Assembly (NCBI GenBank): GCA_016859345.1
Contig: CM029122.1
Coordinates: forward strand, 2,417,001 to 2,481,000
Direction of reading: 5' to 3'
Length of the DNA: 64,000 nucleotides
Source of the DNA: Istiophorus platypterus
Taxonomy: Eukaryota > Chordata > Actinopteri > Istiophoriformes > Istiophoridae
Under the pieces are notes generated by a model. It saw only the letters and a program-made list of their open reading frames with translations. It made no database searches and had not been told where the DNA came from. A program made the position numbers and the translations under genes. This document shows, piece by piece, positions 12,901-26,822 of this stretch (the first letter of the stretch is position 1; each line of letters opens with the position of its first letter).

Positions 12901-15900
12901 TCTGCTCAGACTGACTTTTCAGGGTATATTGCTCATATGCTTTCTAGTCGGGAGTTTGATGAGAAAGCTGATACTACCCTCATATCTGTCTCAATATGAG
13001 GCTACAGCCAAACGGCCGGTTAGCCTAGCTTAGCATAAACAGCTGGAAACCGGGAAACAACTGGCCTTGCTCAGTCTGAGGGGAAAAAAGCCTGGATACC
13101 GGCACCTTTGAACCTCATTAATTAACGAGCTCTACCTCGCTGGGCAAATCCACTTCCTGCCAGGTAACCAGCTGAGACTCCAGGAAGTCAATGAGCCCAG
13201 CTAGGAAATAGTCCAGCACTTCCCCCTTTTGTAAAACTGCAACGATTTGGTCTGGATTAAACAAATAAGACATGACAGGTTAATTAGTGAGCTTAAGAAC
13301 CCGGCTAGCTGTTTCCCCCTGCCTCAAGTTTTTGTGCTAAGCTAAGCTAAGCTAACTGGCTGCAGGATGCAGACATGAGTGTGGCGCCAGTCTTCCCATC
13401 CAACTCTCAGCAGGAAAGCAAATAAGTATATTTACCAACGTGTCGAACTGTTCCTTTAAAGTTAGTTTTAAAATACATACTTCGGAAGTTTGCATGTTCA
13501 CCTACATGTTCTCCTCCCGTTCCACCAAATAACATGTTTAAGATTAAAAAAAGATTGATACATGTTTTCACAATAAGGGACAGTGAGATGATCAGAATAG
13601 TGGTTCTGCAGAAAGGTCCGATGAAACCGTTCATCAGTTATTCCTGACAGATCTGCTTCGCCATGAGTTTCGTATTATTTTTTTTTCCCTTGTCAGGGTT
13701 GCGAAGCTTCACATTGCTCTGCTCTGAATCATTCAGCAGGAAATGTTGAGCAGCAGCAGGAGGAGGTGATCTATAGTTTACTGCAGCCCGAGAGGGAGTC
13801 GGTCTCTCAGAACAGAGACCTGGAAAGTTGGTTTTGAAAGCCAAAATATTTTACCATCTGGATAAGTCGTCTAATTTTGATTTTTTTTTTTTTTTTAACT
13901 TTTTAAAACTTTTTCTTCAGAAAGTTCTTCGGTGCTCTGAGGCAGAAAATCATCTACTCGTTGCTCGCATTTATTTTCTATGATCTCAGTGCTTTATTAA
14001 CACATTTTGGCACGCCATGCAAACAGGCACGAGCTATGAGGGGTGGGGGGGGGCCGCCGCTCAGCTGTGTACAGGCAGACTGCGTGTCTCTGTTTTGCAG
14101 CTCGTATAGATTTTTATCACAGCGGTGCTGCGAGCGGGCTGGGAAAGTGCTCCAGGTTAATGTAAACATTGCCAGTGTGTATGTGCGTGCTTCACTGCGT
14201 ACCCATGACGCTCTAACCCCCCCCCAGCTGATTACCTCCCCCAGCGAGGAGAACAGCATGTACGTGCAGCAGAGGGATGAGTACCTGGAGTCCGTTTGTG
14301 AAATGGCCATCAGGAAAGTCTCCATCATCACCATCTTCGGCTCCCTGACCAACTCCACCATGAAAATCGACCACTACCAGCTGGGTGAGTAGCCCCCACC
14401 TGTTGGGCCGGCGGCCAATTAATCTCTCTGTCTCTCTCAGGGGTACAGGAAGGGTTCACAAGGTGTTTTGTTAGTAACTCAAATAGGCTGTGTAACGGGT
14501 GATTGGCAGCTCTTCCCGGGCGCTGGTGTTGTCCCAACCGCCCCCCCCCCATCTGGTCGGGCAGACGCAGCCCTCGCCGAGGCTGGTAACTGCTCCTCGC
14601 TGCTGCTGAGTCATGCAGCCTACTGTTGTTTATGAGAAACCCGGATTCTCTAGGGAGGTTTTTCCACACTTCTAATCTGACAGTGAACGGGAGAGGCGTG
14701 GCTTTTGTGAGCACTTCAATTTATTCTACTCTCCTTTTCTCAGACCATAAAAAAGTCTGATCGAAACTTAAACTAAAAAAAGAAAAGGACCTGAATATCT
14801 TAGATATACCAACTGCCCTATGATAAAAAAATGTCAGGTCTCTTTTGAGAATTGATCAGTGTTGCATTATTACTGAATTCTAGCGAGGTCAGTTGATTGT
14901 CTGTGTCCTTTTTCTTATATCAACTGATAGTTCTTGGAGCTTTCATATCTGCAAGTATATGAGAAATTAGCTTCTAATTTTTTGTCCTTTTTATGGGATT
15001 TTAATCCAATATCCAGAGAACATTGAGGAGCTGCTGCGTTTGACATTCGTGGTTTCGGATGCCTGCAACTACACTGCCCATTTCTGTTCATTTAAACGCT
15101 GAAACAAAGAGTGTTTCAGTGCATCCTGTCGTCTTCCTACACTGTAAACATATCTGCCATAATTTCGGTAATTCAATGGAAATGATTTGAATTATTACCT
15201 CGGCCAAGGAGGTTATGTAATCACCCATGTTTGTTGGTTTGTGTGTTTGTCTGTTGGTTTGTTTGTCGGCAGAACTATGCAGAAACCAGTGAACCGTTCT
15301 GCTCCGAACCGGGCGGAGGGACGGGGACACGGGCCGGGGAAGAAGCAATTCAATTAGGCGACGATCAGGGTCATTTAGTGTGAATTGGATTTTTTTTTCC
15401 TATGAAGTCTGGTGTATGCGCCTCGACATCGGCCTTCTAGTTTTAAAATATTATAATTTCTTTCTATAACTAGAAACTGCAATCAGCAGAGGTCAGGCTT
15501 CAGAACACTGACGTTGGCCTAAGCCTGACCGTCTACCATTGCACCAGACCTCAGAGGGAAAAAAAAGTCGATTTCATTGTACACGATCCGGATTTGCCCC
15601 ATAATTTAATGGGCTCTTCTCTGGCTCATGCCCCCATAACTCCGTCAGGTTCGGTTTGAATCGCTTCAGTGGTTTTTGCATAACGCTGCCGACAATCAAG
15701 GCAACAAACAGACGCACGCACACAAACAGACAGGCTGGGGCGGTTGCATAACCCCGTTGGCTGCGGTAAAGAATGCATAACAGCAGATTGGACGCTTGTT
15801 TTTGTAAATAATTAGACAGGGAGACCTGGTAACAGTCATTTTATGAGGCGCTGCTCTCTACACTCTCCATCACTTTTGCTTCTTCAAACCACATGCAAGA

Positions 15901-16784
15901 GGAAAAATAAAAAAAAATCACAACACGAAGAAACAGGGCCAAGCGAGGTGTCTCCTGCCACGTCTGCCGTCTTGTCCTTGTTTTACCTTCCCTCCTAGCG
16001 TGATGTCGAGCTAGATGCTTTCAGCAGCCGTCTCCGCTCCAAATATAACATCCAGAATCTGCACCAGCTCTGCCAAAGCCGCAGCATTGTGTGCTCCTTC
16101 TCCGTGCATGGCCCTGGCCTCTGGGCTCCTACTTTATTGTGCTGGTTACTGTCTTGGAAACGGTACGTTTATATCACTTGGACATGTTAAACTTTTATCA
16201 TATCTTTAGTGATGAGAAAGGAGTGTTTGTTTTTGAGCTGATGTTAGAGAAGGTGGGTCTGTATGACATGTATGGGGGGGGCTCTCCCAGAAAACATATC
16301 TTCCTTGTGTATCATCCTAAACAAGGGGGTAAGTGGTTAGTCTGCCTCCTCTGGAGCTGATGTGTAAGCTGGAGAAAGTGAATTCATCACACACACAGAC
16401 ACACAAACGCATGCACTCAGTGCACGTATGACAGCTTTCAAAAATCCCCCTTTTATCAAACTATTTACAGCTGCCCGTTCAAAGCGAACCGAACCACTGC
16501 TGTCTTAATGAGCGACGCTGTGTGTGTGTGTGTTTTTAATATATTTTTAGACGTTTTTTAAGGGCCTGAGACCTGTGGCTTCGGTCGCTGCATGCAAACC
16601 CACTTTATAAACCTTATGAGTGTGTCACTCCACATGACAACAGGGTTTTATCCAGAAGGAATGCGGGGAAAAAGCGCCGGGCTGACGTCACCCGCCGCCA
16701 ACCCCGCACCCCACCCACAGCGGGACTCGATTACACTTTTGTTCCACTTACTTGCAGGGTCAGTGTCTGTCTATTGGTGTGTGA

Positions 16785-16815
<31 letters not shown>

Positions 16816-19800
16816 AGCACGTACCGTGTACAAGCCACTGCTCCTTCCAGCGCTGCCCCTCCCTCGGTTTGGTAGCGTGCGAGTTTTTAAGCAGGCTGGT
16901 TGGTGCAGAACATGGGCTGTAGGAGGAATTTATATTCGAGTGTGTCTGTTGTGTGTTTCCGTGCGTGCAGTCTGAATGTGTGTGTGTGTGTGTGTGTGCC
17001 ATCTCCAGAATGTGCTGGGTTTTTCCTGGGTCGATTCTCATACACATTACACATCATAGAGTGGGTGAAAAAAATTTAAAAAACACTGTTGTGCAGTGCA
17101 GTGTGTATGTGTGTGTGTGGGTGTGTGTGTGTGGGCTGTGCGCATACATGTGCACGGGGGGAGTGATGATTAAACGCTCTCGCTCCGGCCTGTATAAACA
17201 CCAGTTACAGTAAAATTTGCGAGGCATCCAGCCCTGCCAGATCTCCCCGAATGAAAAGCTGCTCTCTGTCGACTTGTCCCCGATTCACTCGGCCCTTTTC
17301 CAGTCGAAATCTCCGTCTTGTCAAACTGAATTTCTCAAAAAGAACGTTGTTTTGAGCTCAGCAGTGGGAAAAAAAACACGCATCTGTACTCCTCATGTCT
17401 CAGAGCTGAACACTCACATTGTGCTTGTGTTGTTATGGTTGAATGTGAAAAATCATTTTACATTAAAGGTGTCTGATGGTTTCGGTTCCTTACAATTGTG
17501 TGAGGGGCTTTCATTCGCCACACACACAACACGCACACACCCTCACACTCTCACACACTTAGATTTGTTTGGGCCGAGCCGAGACAACAGATTGCTAAAA
17601 GCCTGAACTCTGTCCCCCCAGAAACTGACCGCTGTCTCTTCCTTGCCCCCCCCCCCCCAGAGAACGACAAACCGATGAAGGGCCTTCGTCAGGAGGACCT
17701 GGTGAACCAGGATCTGATCACGGAGCTGAGGAAGGAGTTCAGCATGATGCATGACGACTTCTACATGGTGCTCACCGACAACGACATGAGAGTCAAGGTC
17801 GGTGGACTCCCGGCTCTCCGTGGCCGGGTCCCGGATTCAGGGGCCGGGTCCTCTATAGTCGTCCTAGACAGAAAATGACAAAGACTGCCCAGGTTCGGAG
17901 GCGTCTGGAGCGTTCGTCTGAATTTGGAGGGAAAAAAAACTCAACAAACAGCTGTATCCTCTCACAATGCATTGCACAACAGACAACCTTGGTAAACTTA
18001 TAAATCCAGGAAATATAACCCAACCCGCCTCATTTTTAGCCACGATACTACCATGGCTCTAAGGATGGAAAAGTCTGGTTTTGGCAATTCCCCCCAACTT
18101 TTCTTTTTTTCTTTTTTTTTAATACATACTTTTAATGAGCATTTATTTTCTTAATTGGTTATGTCTGTATCCAGTTTTTAACCCCCAATTAACTATGTTT
18201 TAACTGTTATAGGTGCTAGAGTGAGAGCTCCGATAGTCAAAAATAAGAAAATATATAATATAGTTGAAAAAACACAAAAATTACGAGTTAAAAAATGGAG
18301 GAAAAGTAAATGAATAAAATTTACGTTATTACATTAGAAAAGAGAGATAGATACAGTATATGTCCTCATACATACTTACATATAAAACCTGTGTTTAAAC
18401 GTATAATCACATCCATTAACTCTTCCAACATCAGATAATTGTCTCATCAGACCAAAAACTAATGACATTACCATCAGCTGCACTATGTGTTTGGTGCTAA
18501 TTAGCTCATGTTAGCATGATAAAGTAAATAATGTAAAGTTTGAACATGTTAAACTTTACCAGCTGAACGTCAACACGGTGATATCTTATCTATGTTAATC
18601 ATCTCAACAAGCTGACGTTAGCATTTAGCTCAGACTCCAGTTCTGTGGCCTCAAAGAGCCTTTAGTTAGCACATGGTGGGTATCAATCACTGGTGCTGTA
18701 AATACTGAATATAATAATAATAATAATAGTAAGAATAATGTTTTTTGTATAGACTTTAAAAAGAAAATTAAAAATTAGTTTTTAAAAAGAAAAAAAATCA
18801 ACAGAAACAGCAATAGAAACATGGAAAACATGGAACATAAGACCCGATACAACAGAGTAAATAAAAACAGGTCAAATGAAAGCGATAAAGTGGAAACACA
18901 CAGAAACTTTCTATTTTTAAAAAAATCCTTTCTATAAAAGTTGGTTCTCTAACCTAAGCTCCTGTGGTAAAGATTAAGATTACACCTCGTGAACCAGACC
19001 AGTAACAGAGCAAAGGAGACCAGGCGTCAACACTCACCTTTTTATAGACGGTTTTTCTTGCACTGTAAACACAGGTGGCGTGATATTTGTCCCAGTGTCT
19101 CTCTTGGTGTTTTCATGTCGTCAGCAGTTTTGGTACTTTTTTTTAAACTATTTTTATTTTTCTGAGGTATCCGCCCTCAGGGGGCCAAAGCCTTTGAAGG
19201 ACTCAGCCCCTAAATTTGGGGGCAGCTCATGAAAGACCCCTTAGCACCTTCTAACAATCTGAAAGTTAATTTTAGTCCCACTTTACCTCTAAGGTTAATA
19301 TTTGCTCCATTTCATCTTGTGCTGCCCAGCTCCCACAAATAAGCTGTTTTTTTTGTTTTGTTTTTTTTCTGCTTTTATTCACGGCGCCACCGTTGGTCTT
19401 CGTCTCCCGTGTTTACACACTCGCCACCCCGTCCGCCCGCCACGCTTTCATCGTCCCCGCCTCTTTGAAGGTGGACCAGCCCGTCCGCGGCGCTGCCAAC
19501 ACGCCGCCCTTTGCCGAAACACTGTTTTAATTCACATAACATGACATTTGCCCAACACCTGTGTGTGTGTACGTACGTGTGTGTAGGTATGTTTGTGTGT
19601 GTGTGTGTCTGTGTGTGTGTGTGTGTGTGTGTGAGCATGCCAGGGTAAAAATCACCAGGCTGTTTTTGGACACGTTCATCAAAGAGGCCAGTGTTCGCCT
19701 CTCTGCTGACAGAAGCAGAGACAGGGAAGTCTGTGAATGTACGAGGGGGTGGGCGCGGGTCTGAGACAGAAAAGGGGCTGGGGGGGGGGGGGGCAAAGAG

Positions 19801-22800
19801 CTGGAACGAGCTATGGCTGTGTTTTTTGTGCGTGTGCTTGATGTTCGTGCTGAGATTTCTCAGCAACTCGAAAGAATGCCCAGGATGTGGAAAAGGTCAA
19901 GCCACATCCACCACATCATGTTCAAATCCTTTATCTCTTTTTTACTGGAAACAGGTTCATTGTTCATTGTTTTCAAGCAACAGGGATTCTGTTTTTACAA
20001 AGCCATTCCCATATTGATCTGTTTATTCTGTGGCTTCACTGGATTTGTAACTGACCTCCGGGTGAGCGTGACCGGTTTTTCTCGTCCATGTTCCTTTTGT
20101 CAGCAATCCTACGAGGTTCCCATCGCCATGAAGGCCGTGTTCGACTACATCGACACCTTCTCCTCCCGCATCCGAGAGATGGAGCAGCAGAAGAGAGACG
20201 GGGTCGCCTGCAAGAAGGAGGACAAGCCCCGGTCGCTGGAGAACTTCCTCTCCAGGTAAGGTCGCTCCCAGGCGCTCGGTGCGAGAGAGGTGCTGGATGG
20301 GACTGCTCTTCTAGTTGGGGGGGCAAACTACTCCCTCAGATCTGCATTGAGGTTTGGTGATAAGACCTGGCCCCACAGCCTCTGTTCCAGCTCTAGGTTC
20401 CAGAGATTCTGGGTGGTCTGAGGTCAAGGCTATACCAGACCCAGAAAACCAATCTTTGTGGCTTTGTGCACTGGAGCATATTTATGTTTGATGATTCCCT
20501 GAAGCCTTCGCCACAAAGCTGGAGGCACATTATTGTCTGAATCATCACTGATGTTGATACAAAAGTGGAGCCATGCAGGGTTTACTTTAACATGCATTAA
20601 AACACTGTATAAGAGTATCCAGCTTTGTTGGTATTTGCTTTATTAAAGCAGTTGGATCAGAAAGAAAGTCCTTGAATTGATGACATTGTCTTGAAGAACT
20701 GGGAGGATAGTTGGATGTTCCCAACAGGTTGCTCCCGCTTCCGTCAAACATCTGCTGCTTTGCTCGGTAATCAGCCGAGCCACAATTTATAGCTTTCATA
20801 AACAACGTTTGGCAGATGGCAGCAGCCGGTTTGTGTGTGCTCCGCAGATATTATAAGTAACTCGAGCCCCCGCCGCTGAGAGGTCTGAGGCAGGCAGGCT
20901 GTCTTATGTTACCATGGAGACGTGGTTTTCCAGCTCCAGATCACAGTGCCGAGAACTGGCAGGTTTTCCGACCATAATTTGGGATTGTCGTCCTCCGGCC
21001 GTAACGGCATGGGACCGCATTAGCGTACAAGCACAAACTCTCAGTGCCTTTAAGTGCAGAGCTTTCACCGCTCACCAAGGTGCCAATTAGACAACCCAGG
21101 CTGAGATTTTCTGTGATTGCAGGTTCCGCTGGAGACGTCGCCTGTTCATCATCTCCGCCCCCAATGACGAGGAGTGGGCCTATCAGCAGCAGCTCTACGC
21201 CCTGACCAGCCAGGCCTGCAACCTGGGTGAGTCGCCCTAAAAACCGCCGCCGCTCCGACCGCTCTCAGGCCAAACCGTGAATTAGCTCGGCCACCTGAGT
21301 TCAGGGAAGGGCCCTTAAAGGGTCGCTCAGATGACAACATCAAAAAAACGAGTCGAAAAACTTTTACTCTTAACGGAATCGAGCCAGGCAGATAGTGTTA
21401 TTTGCACACGACACTAGAGCTGCCCCACTGCAACGGCGGGGCATCAAAGTTGTTGTAATTGATTGTGACTTCTGGGGAGCTTTGTTGCTTGTCCTGCCTT
21501 CATGTCCCACTGTCTCTCTGCTTTCAGCTGTTGAATAAAAGCGTTAAAATGCAAAAATATAAAATAAATCATCTTTTAATTTTATATGCAAAAATTTAGC
21601 AAATATTTGCCTCACCCGGCAGATACAGAGTAACATTAGCTTATATTTTAAGTCACGTTTCAGGCCAGCAGGCAAATCGAAGTGTAATATTCCCTCTTCT
21701 TTTAGCTCCGGTTTTGGTCTCCACCAGCTCCTGAGGGAAATCACTGACTCTTTAGCTGCTAAATGCTCCACCATGTCCACCAGCTGGTCTCTGACTGTCT
21801 GTCTGCTGTTTGGTTGCTGAGCAGTTAGAGGACACGTGGTTTTTTGGGGTTTGTTTACAGATGTTTCTCTGCGGCAGTAAATTATGTCCGAAGAGCAGCG
21901 ACAATGAACCAATACAGTGAAGTTGCAGGCTGGAAAAAACAAAACAATAGGCTAAAAGATACTGTAAATCTCTGAGGGAGTTAATACTGTGGAGATGAGT
22001 CTATTTTACATGCAAGTAGTTGTGACCCATTGTTGATATAGAAATAATTGATAAAAGCTGTTTAATGGGAGCATTTTTCAATGACATAAACAATATTGCA
22101 ATACAAATAGAAATGAAATTGTATTAAGCTCCATTATATTGGTCCACAAACAACAAATTCTACTGAAACACTTGAGCTAAATTCAAAAATATGCTTTTGT
22201 TTAGTTTGAGTGAAGCTGTGTTTTTAAAGTCAGTCGTTTGTGATGCATTCAATGACTGGCCAGGGCTGTGAGCGCCTTCCACTCTGGATCTTCTGCTGTC
22301 GCGTGCTCGTACCACAACTAATCTCTCCGCATTCCCAACAATTTCCTGTCGTCGTGGCGAGGCACAAACAAACAAACAAAAGGACAGACAGAAGGAAAAA
22401 AAATTCCTTGGAAAGATTTCACCTGAAAGAGCAAATGTAGGAATCGTTAATCTTTCTGTTACCACTGCTCAGCCGAGTGGGTGTTTAGTCCACTGAAAAC
22501 ATCCTGAGTTACTGTTATTGCAGGTCACATATTAACCTATAGGAACCACAGCAGTAAAGGCGTATTTAGGAGGACTGCAGCTGAAAAGGATCTAATCTCT
22601 CCTCTGCCTCTCTGATAACGCTTTTGAAGAGTCTTTCCGCCAGATACCTGACGCTCCGCCGCGACCTTAGCTTGACCCGGGCATGTGTCCTGCCAGCGCC
22701 TGCCGAGGCATCAGTCGGACGCGTTGTGCATCCGTAAATCGCACGGAGAAAGCGATTAACATGGAATGTTTCTGGTTCCTGCAGCCCTCCGGTTATCATT

Positions 22801-25800
22801 AGTGTCTTTGTTTGCCTGTGTGTGCAGGGCGATGCCAGATGACAGAACTGGCAGAGGGAGCTGTTCTGTCCTGTCTGGGGTTAACGAGCCCTTATCCCTC
22901 CCTGACGACAGCCTCCTCCGCCTGCCTGTTACTCAACTTTTCCACCGTTGCTGAAATGTTACTGCCGTATATCTCAAAAAAAAGGCACTTTTTACTAAAT
23001 TGCGCAAATCTCAACAAGCTGACATGTCTGAGCGATTCATGCGAGTTGGATGTAAACTTCCAAAAGCTTGCGTTGTGCTTAGCTTCTCAGTAAAACCAGA
23101 TCAACGCCGTTTCTGCCGCGCCTTGTTTACATGAAATCAGGGCTTTCCTGATGCTCCTCCCTGACTCTTCCTGATCCTTTCTCATAATGCAAGTTAGTCA
23201 GAAAAATATGGATATAATAGAATATCCGTCACCTTTTATGGCCATGACTGTTGCACCACCTGCCGTTTAAATTCTCAGAGATAAGAGTTAGATTTCAGAC
23301 ACTGTTTGATGCAGAAGGTACAAAGATTTCATTCATTTCCACCTATTCTCCTGCTGCACTCTCAAGTCACTTTGAATAAGAGCTAACATTGTTCAGTGCC
23401 AGTTTTTTTCTAGGAGGATGAAACTAAAGATTTGATTGATAGCTAATAAATCATTCATCATCGATGCTTTAAAGATCACCGATAAGCGTTTTTGACACAC
23501 TTTTGACTGGTGTTTAATCTCCTCCTGATAGACCTGATTTTCTTCTTTTAGCCCAGTTTTTAATTCATTAAATGCAACATTCTACTACCTCTACAACAAT
23601 TCATTAACATTTTCATCTGCATACTTGATATGTTAGAAGTCCATGAGTAAGCCATTAACAAAGGTCCTGGGCTTCTCACGGCCTCTTTCTTCAAACCATT
23701 AAAACTGCACTTAATGTCAGTTTGTCAATTATTTGTCTTTAAAGAGTAGCTGAACACCATTGTCGAGCGGCATCTCATGCCCCTGGGCCCCCGGTTTATG
23801 TTTCACCTCTGGCCGCACCTAGAACCACTCCCGGGTGTGGTCAGGGAAGGGCTTTGTTGTTCCTGTAATTACAGGGCAACGCCAACACACCTGCGCGTCG
23901 CTGCAGCGAGAAGAAAACTTAAACTGCGTGAGGTCAACGAAGGCAACATTTTCCAATTTTCAGGGAGGTTTTTGTTTTTGTTTTTTTAATATTATGTTCA
24001 TGCAAGGATTTTACTCCAAACTTTCCTTGGCTCTTTTCTCAAAGGTGAGAGAAGATGAGAAAGAAATAAGAAAAAAAGAAAAAAAGAACGTAGCCAGGCT
24101 CTTACACAGTTTACGACCCCATGCACCTGCAGCCCCGTGTGGCCTGACTCGTATCAGGTGGAATGTGGAAGGGGGAGGACGGAGCCAAGTGTTGAGTCGT
24201 CTCCTGGGGCTTCCATCTCACTCGTACATCCCCTTGCCCAAAAGCACCCATCAAATGAACAAATGTAATATGTCATATGAAAAATATAAAATGTAAATGG
24301 GAACGGTCAGAGTCCAATGGAGGAGTCCTCCAAACAAAGGTATCTTTTACAACCTGGTAAACCATAAAGGTGTTTTTATTAATGGCTTGTTACTGATCTA
24401 TGAGGCCTTTATAAATGATTTATGAACCATTAAAAAGCCATTAACTGTAGTTCATACTGTAAGTTTCTATTATTCTAAACTGGCACCCGTTTAAATCTGA
24501 CGTCAGCATATGTGTCCTTGACTGTTTTTCCATATGAGTAAGTCAGGTGGCTGGAGAGAAACTTTATCCTGCATATCACCCCCCCCCCCCCAGTGTTGCT
24601 CTTGGGCCGCCTGGTTGCCACCCAGGGCCGTTCCCTCCTTCCCCCGCCCCAGACCAATGGCCCGACCTGCTGACAGGGCCAAAGGCCCGAGAGGTTTGAT
24701 CCTGGTATTCAGGACTTGGCCCTCGCCAGGGTGAAGCCGGCGCTCCTCCTGTGTTTAATGTGGACTTTTCTCGCTTTGGAGGAAACAGCTTTCTGGCAGG
24801 ACGCTCCAGACCACCGCGATCTCCTCCCCCCTCCCTAGAAACCAGTGATTAGGACGGTTCCAACAATAAACATTAATAAACCACAGTGAAATCAGGTTTG
24901 GATAAGCAGATGGACAGGAAGCAGCTGATCAGCGTATTACAGGCCCCGTTTTTGACTTTCACTGTGATCTTTCTAAAATATTTTCTTCTCTCTCTCACGT
25001 GCGTCGTGGACGTGTCCACCGTCTCCATGGCAACATAGGTCTGAGGCACATCGCCATCCTGAAGCTGGTTGGCACGGAGGCGCCGGACATGGGCGGAGTC
25101 CTGGAGCTCTATCCGATCAATGGTAAGAACTCTCTTGAGAGGAACCAATCAGTGCGGCTGTGGGGTCGGGCATGTGTGCGGCAAACACGCCAGCCCACAC
25201 ATAGCAACTCTCCTCAGTCACACGGTGCCTCCTTTTTAGCAAATGCTGAGACCATGCCAGCAAAACCACATTCAGGTCAATTGTTTCACTACAAAACAAC
25301 TCTCTTTCCTCATTGAAAAAGTCAAGAATGGTGCCCCAGATCTGCCCCCCCCCCTTTTCTGCAAGAAAGAATCCCAGTCAGTCCTAGAAATCCCCCTTGC
25401 ACAGGCCAGTGTTTCTGTATCCGGCTTCTCATCAGTAATTAACAATATAGTCCCAAGAGAAATCTTTAAAGGTTTAATGTCAACAAAGACAGTCCCCATA
25501 CGACCCCACGGCTCCAGTCCTATTAGAGCCCCTGCGGTGATCAGGAGCAAAATTCAAAAGTATTCAAAAGTATTTCTCTTTTACATATGACCCAGGAGAT
25601 GTTGCTCAAGAGAACTTTTCTGTTTGTTTGTTAACTAAAAAAATAAATGGGAATCAGGCTTGTGCAAGATTGTTGAAACCAAACGCTGTTGCCAGATTTC
25701 TCTTTCTCTGGTATCTGAGCTCAGCGTGAGGAGACGCTGCACGGTCAATGTCAAATGGGCCCTCAGAGGAAAACATGGCCGCATAGGGTTGTGAACCCTT

Positions 25801-26170
25801 TGCATTAAGTTCTTCCTTTTCTAACTGGGAATTTCTGCTCCGTCCAGGAAGCGCCACCGTGGAGCGTGAGGGGCTGTCGGCCACCCTGGTGAAGGACATG
25901 AGGAACTACTTCCAGGTCAGCCCGGAGTACTTCTCCATGCTGCTGGTGGGGAAGGACGGCAACGTCAAGTCCTGGTACCCGTCGCCCATGTGGTCCATGG
26001 CCATCATCTACGACCTGGTGGACTCTATGCAGCTGCGCAGGCAGGAGATGGCCATCCAGCAGTCACTGGGCATGCGCTGCCCTGAGGACGAGTACGGCGG
26101 CTATGGCTACCACCAGCATGGATACGAGCACGGTTACCAGGACGGCTACCACCAGGGCTACGGCTACTAA
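9982..26170 (+). CDS. ccdc80: Coiled-coil domain-containing protein 80 (DRO1/URB/equarin), 10 coding exons
   Basis: Secreted extracellular-matrix protein; the family is known for roles in cell adhesion, matrix assembly, adipocyte and lens biology. Exons: 9982-10672, 10802-10999, 11623-12110, 12391-12729, 14228-14384, 17661-17797, 20104-20255, 21123-21226, 25039-25122, 25848-26170. All junctions are GT-AG and the joined frame is 890 codons plus TAA, close to the roughly 950 aa of mammals. Residues 1-21 form a signal peptide (MRAFLIGLALVYLL then GEA). Three DUDES/DUF4174 domains lie near 140-285 (KNRVLVISAPHDSDGYYRLM), 558-700 (RRRLLLITSPSEENSMY) and 713-850 (RRRLFIISAPNDEEWAYQQQ). Between domains 1 and 2 are a Thr-rich tract (319-384) and a Lys-rich linker. 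The tail is Tyr/Gly/His-rich (YGGYGYHQHGYEHGYQDGYH). The 9982 ATG is chosen because it opens directly onto the signal peptide. Identity is confident; assignment among the fish ccdc80 and ccdc80-like paralogues is slightly less so. Convergent with slc35a5. Confidence 0.95.
11623..12110 (+). CDS. ccdc80: ccdc80 exon 3: Thr-rich mucin-like insert
   Basis: This exon codes for residues 297-459. Positions about 11690-11885 are a low-complexity ACC/ACA/ACT run giving long Thr stretches broken by RP, RA, RR and KRP. Such tracts are expected to be densely O-glycosylated in a secreted protein. The frame is fixed by joining phase 1 to exon 2 and phase 0 to exon 4, so the His-, Pro- and Gln-rich readings in the other frames are shadows. 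Low complexity suggests rapid length change between species. Confidence 0.9.
12925..13460. repeat. Teleost dispersed repeat copy in ccdc80 intron 4
   Basis: Contains CTAAGCTAAGCTAAGCTAAC and ends with a block reading ATCCAACTCTCAGCAGGAAA then CGAACTGTTCCTTTAA. Related blocks occur at 29750-30455 and 46325-46740 in this window, so it is dispersed. I know such sequence as a common fish interspersed repeat but cannot name its family. Confidence 0.65.
15190..15790. repeat. Degraded mobile-element remnant in ccdc80 intron 5
   Basis: The left part reads TTACCTCGGCCAAGGAGGTT followed by TTTGTTTGTC and AACCAGTGAACCG. The right part has CAACAAACAGACGCACGCAC and a terminal TGCGGTAAAGAA. These are hallmarks of a non-autonomous element with roughly inverted ends that is common in vertebrate, especially fish, genomes. 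No coding capacity remains. Confidence 0.55.
16786..17134. repeat. Cluster of three short (GT)n microsatellites
   Basis: GT runs at about 16786-16815, 16977-16998 and 17100-17134 lie in ccdc80 intron 5, separated by unique DNA. Confidence 0.85.
18440..18690. repeat. Dispersed repeat rich in GTTAGCATG, ccdc80 intron 6
   Basis: Carries TAATGACATTACCATCAGCT, GGTGCTAATTAGC, TGTTAGCATG and GACGTTAGCATTTAGCTCA. The same motifs recur at 42745-43195, which shows dispersal. It is a fragment of a common fish interspersed repeat, with no open reading frame. Confidence 0.6.
19560..19633. repeat. Imperfect (GT)n microsatellite
   Basis: GT array interrupted by ACGTACGTG and AGGTATGTT units, in ccdc80 intron 6 about 470 bp before exon 7. 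Confidence 0.9.
21227..25038 (+). other. ccdc80: ccdc80 intron 8 (3.8 kb), no extra gene seen
   Basis: The longest ccdc80 intron. Both strands have only short open frames without family resemblance, plus C-runs near 24580. Nothing supports an internal gene or RNA. Confidence 0.6.
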
Positions 26171-26816
26171 CTGGTGCGCGCTAACAAACGGCTGCATGAG
26201 TTACCTTCTCCCCCTGCCTCACGGCACCATCAGTCCTCTTCCTTTGAACCAATTACCTTTTTTTGTTGGGGGGGGTGTGACAGATGGAGCGGTCCTCGAA
26301 ATTTCTGTAGCACTTAGTGGAAGCCCTCAAAAACCGTTGCCTCCACCTACCCGGCTCTTCGATACACAATATAATAGCGTAGTATGCTGCAAAGTAGAGG
26401 TCGATGTGCATCCGCAAGGGGCTTCAATCCAAGCTTGTTAGTCACTACATGTGTAGATGAGCCTGGAGGTTCAGGGATCTGTTGTGTACTTAAGTTTTTG
26501 TTATGTGTTTGGTTTTTTCCATTACTGACTTCAAACAGTGTTTTTTTTTTAAATTCCTTTTTTTTGCACGTCATAACTCCTATGTTTCTTTCGCCTGTCT
26601 TCCAGGTCAAATTTACATATAATCACGTTATCAGCACAGACCTTTATTTTGTAGATAACGGGCTAAAATAAGACATATATGTATTTATTGGACATCTGTT
26701 GCATTCGAGGTGCAGTTATCAAACTATTTCATGAAAAGAAGCTGTCACACTCTCTCTTTTGTAAAGTTCCTGTCGCTATTCGATGTTCTTATTTATATTC
26801 TGTTGTCCTATATGAA

Positions 26817-26822
26817 AATAAA
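26817..26822 (+). terminator. ccdc80: ccdc80 polyadenylation signal AATAAA
   Basis: Canonical AATAAA 647 bases after the ccdc80 stop, at the end of an AT-rich 3' UTR. It is the first strong plus-strand signal after the stop. Not experimentally proven. Confidence 0.6.

Noticed and set aside
13961..14392. 143-codon plus-strand frame starting before ccdc80 exon 5
   Set aside because: Only its last 52 codons are the ccdc80 exon (from 14228); the earlier part is intron read through the acceptor.
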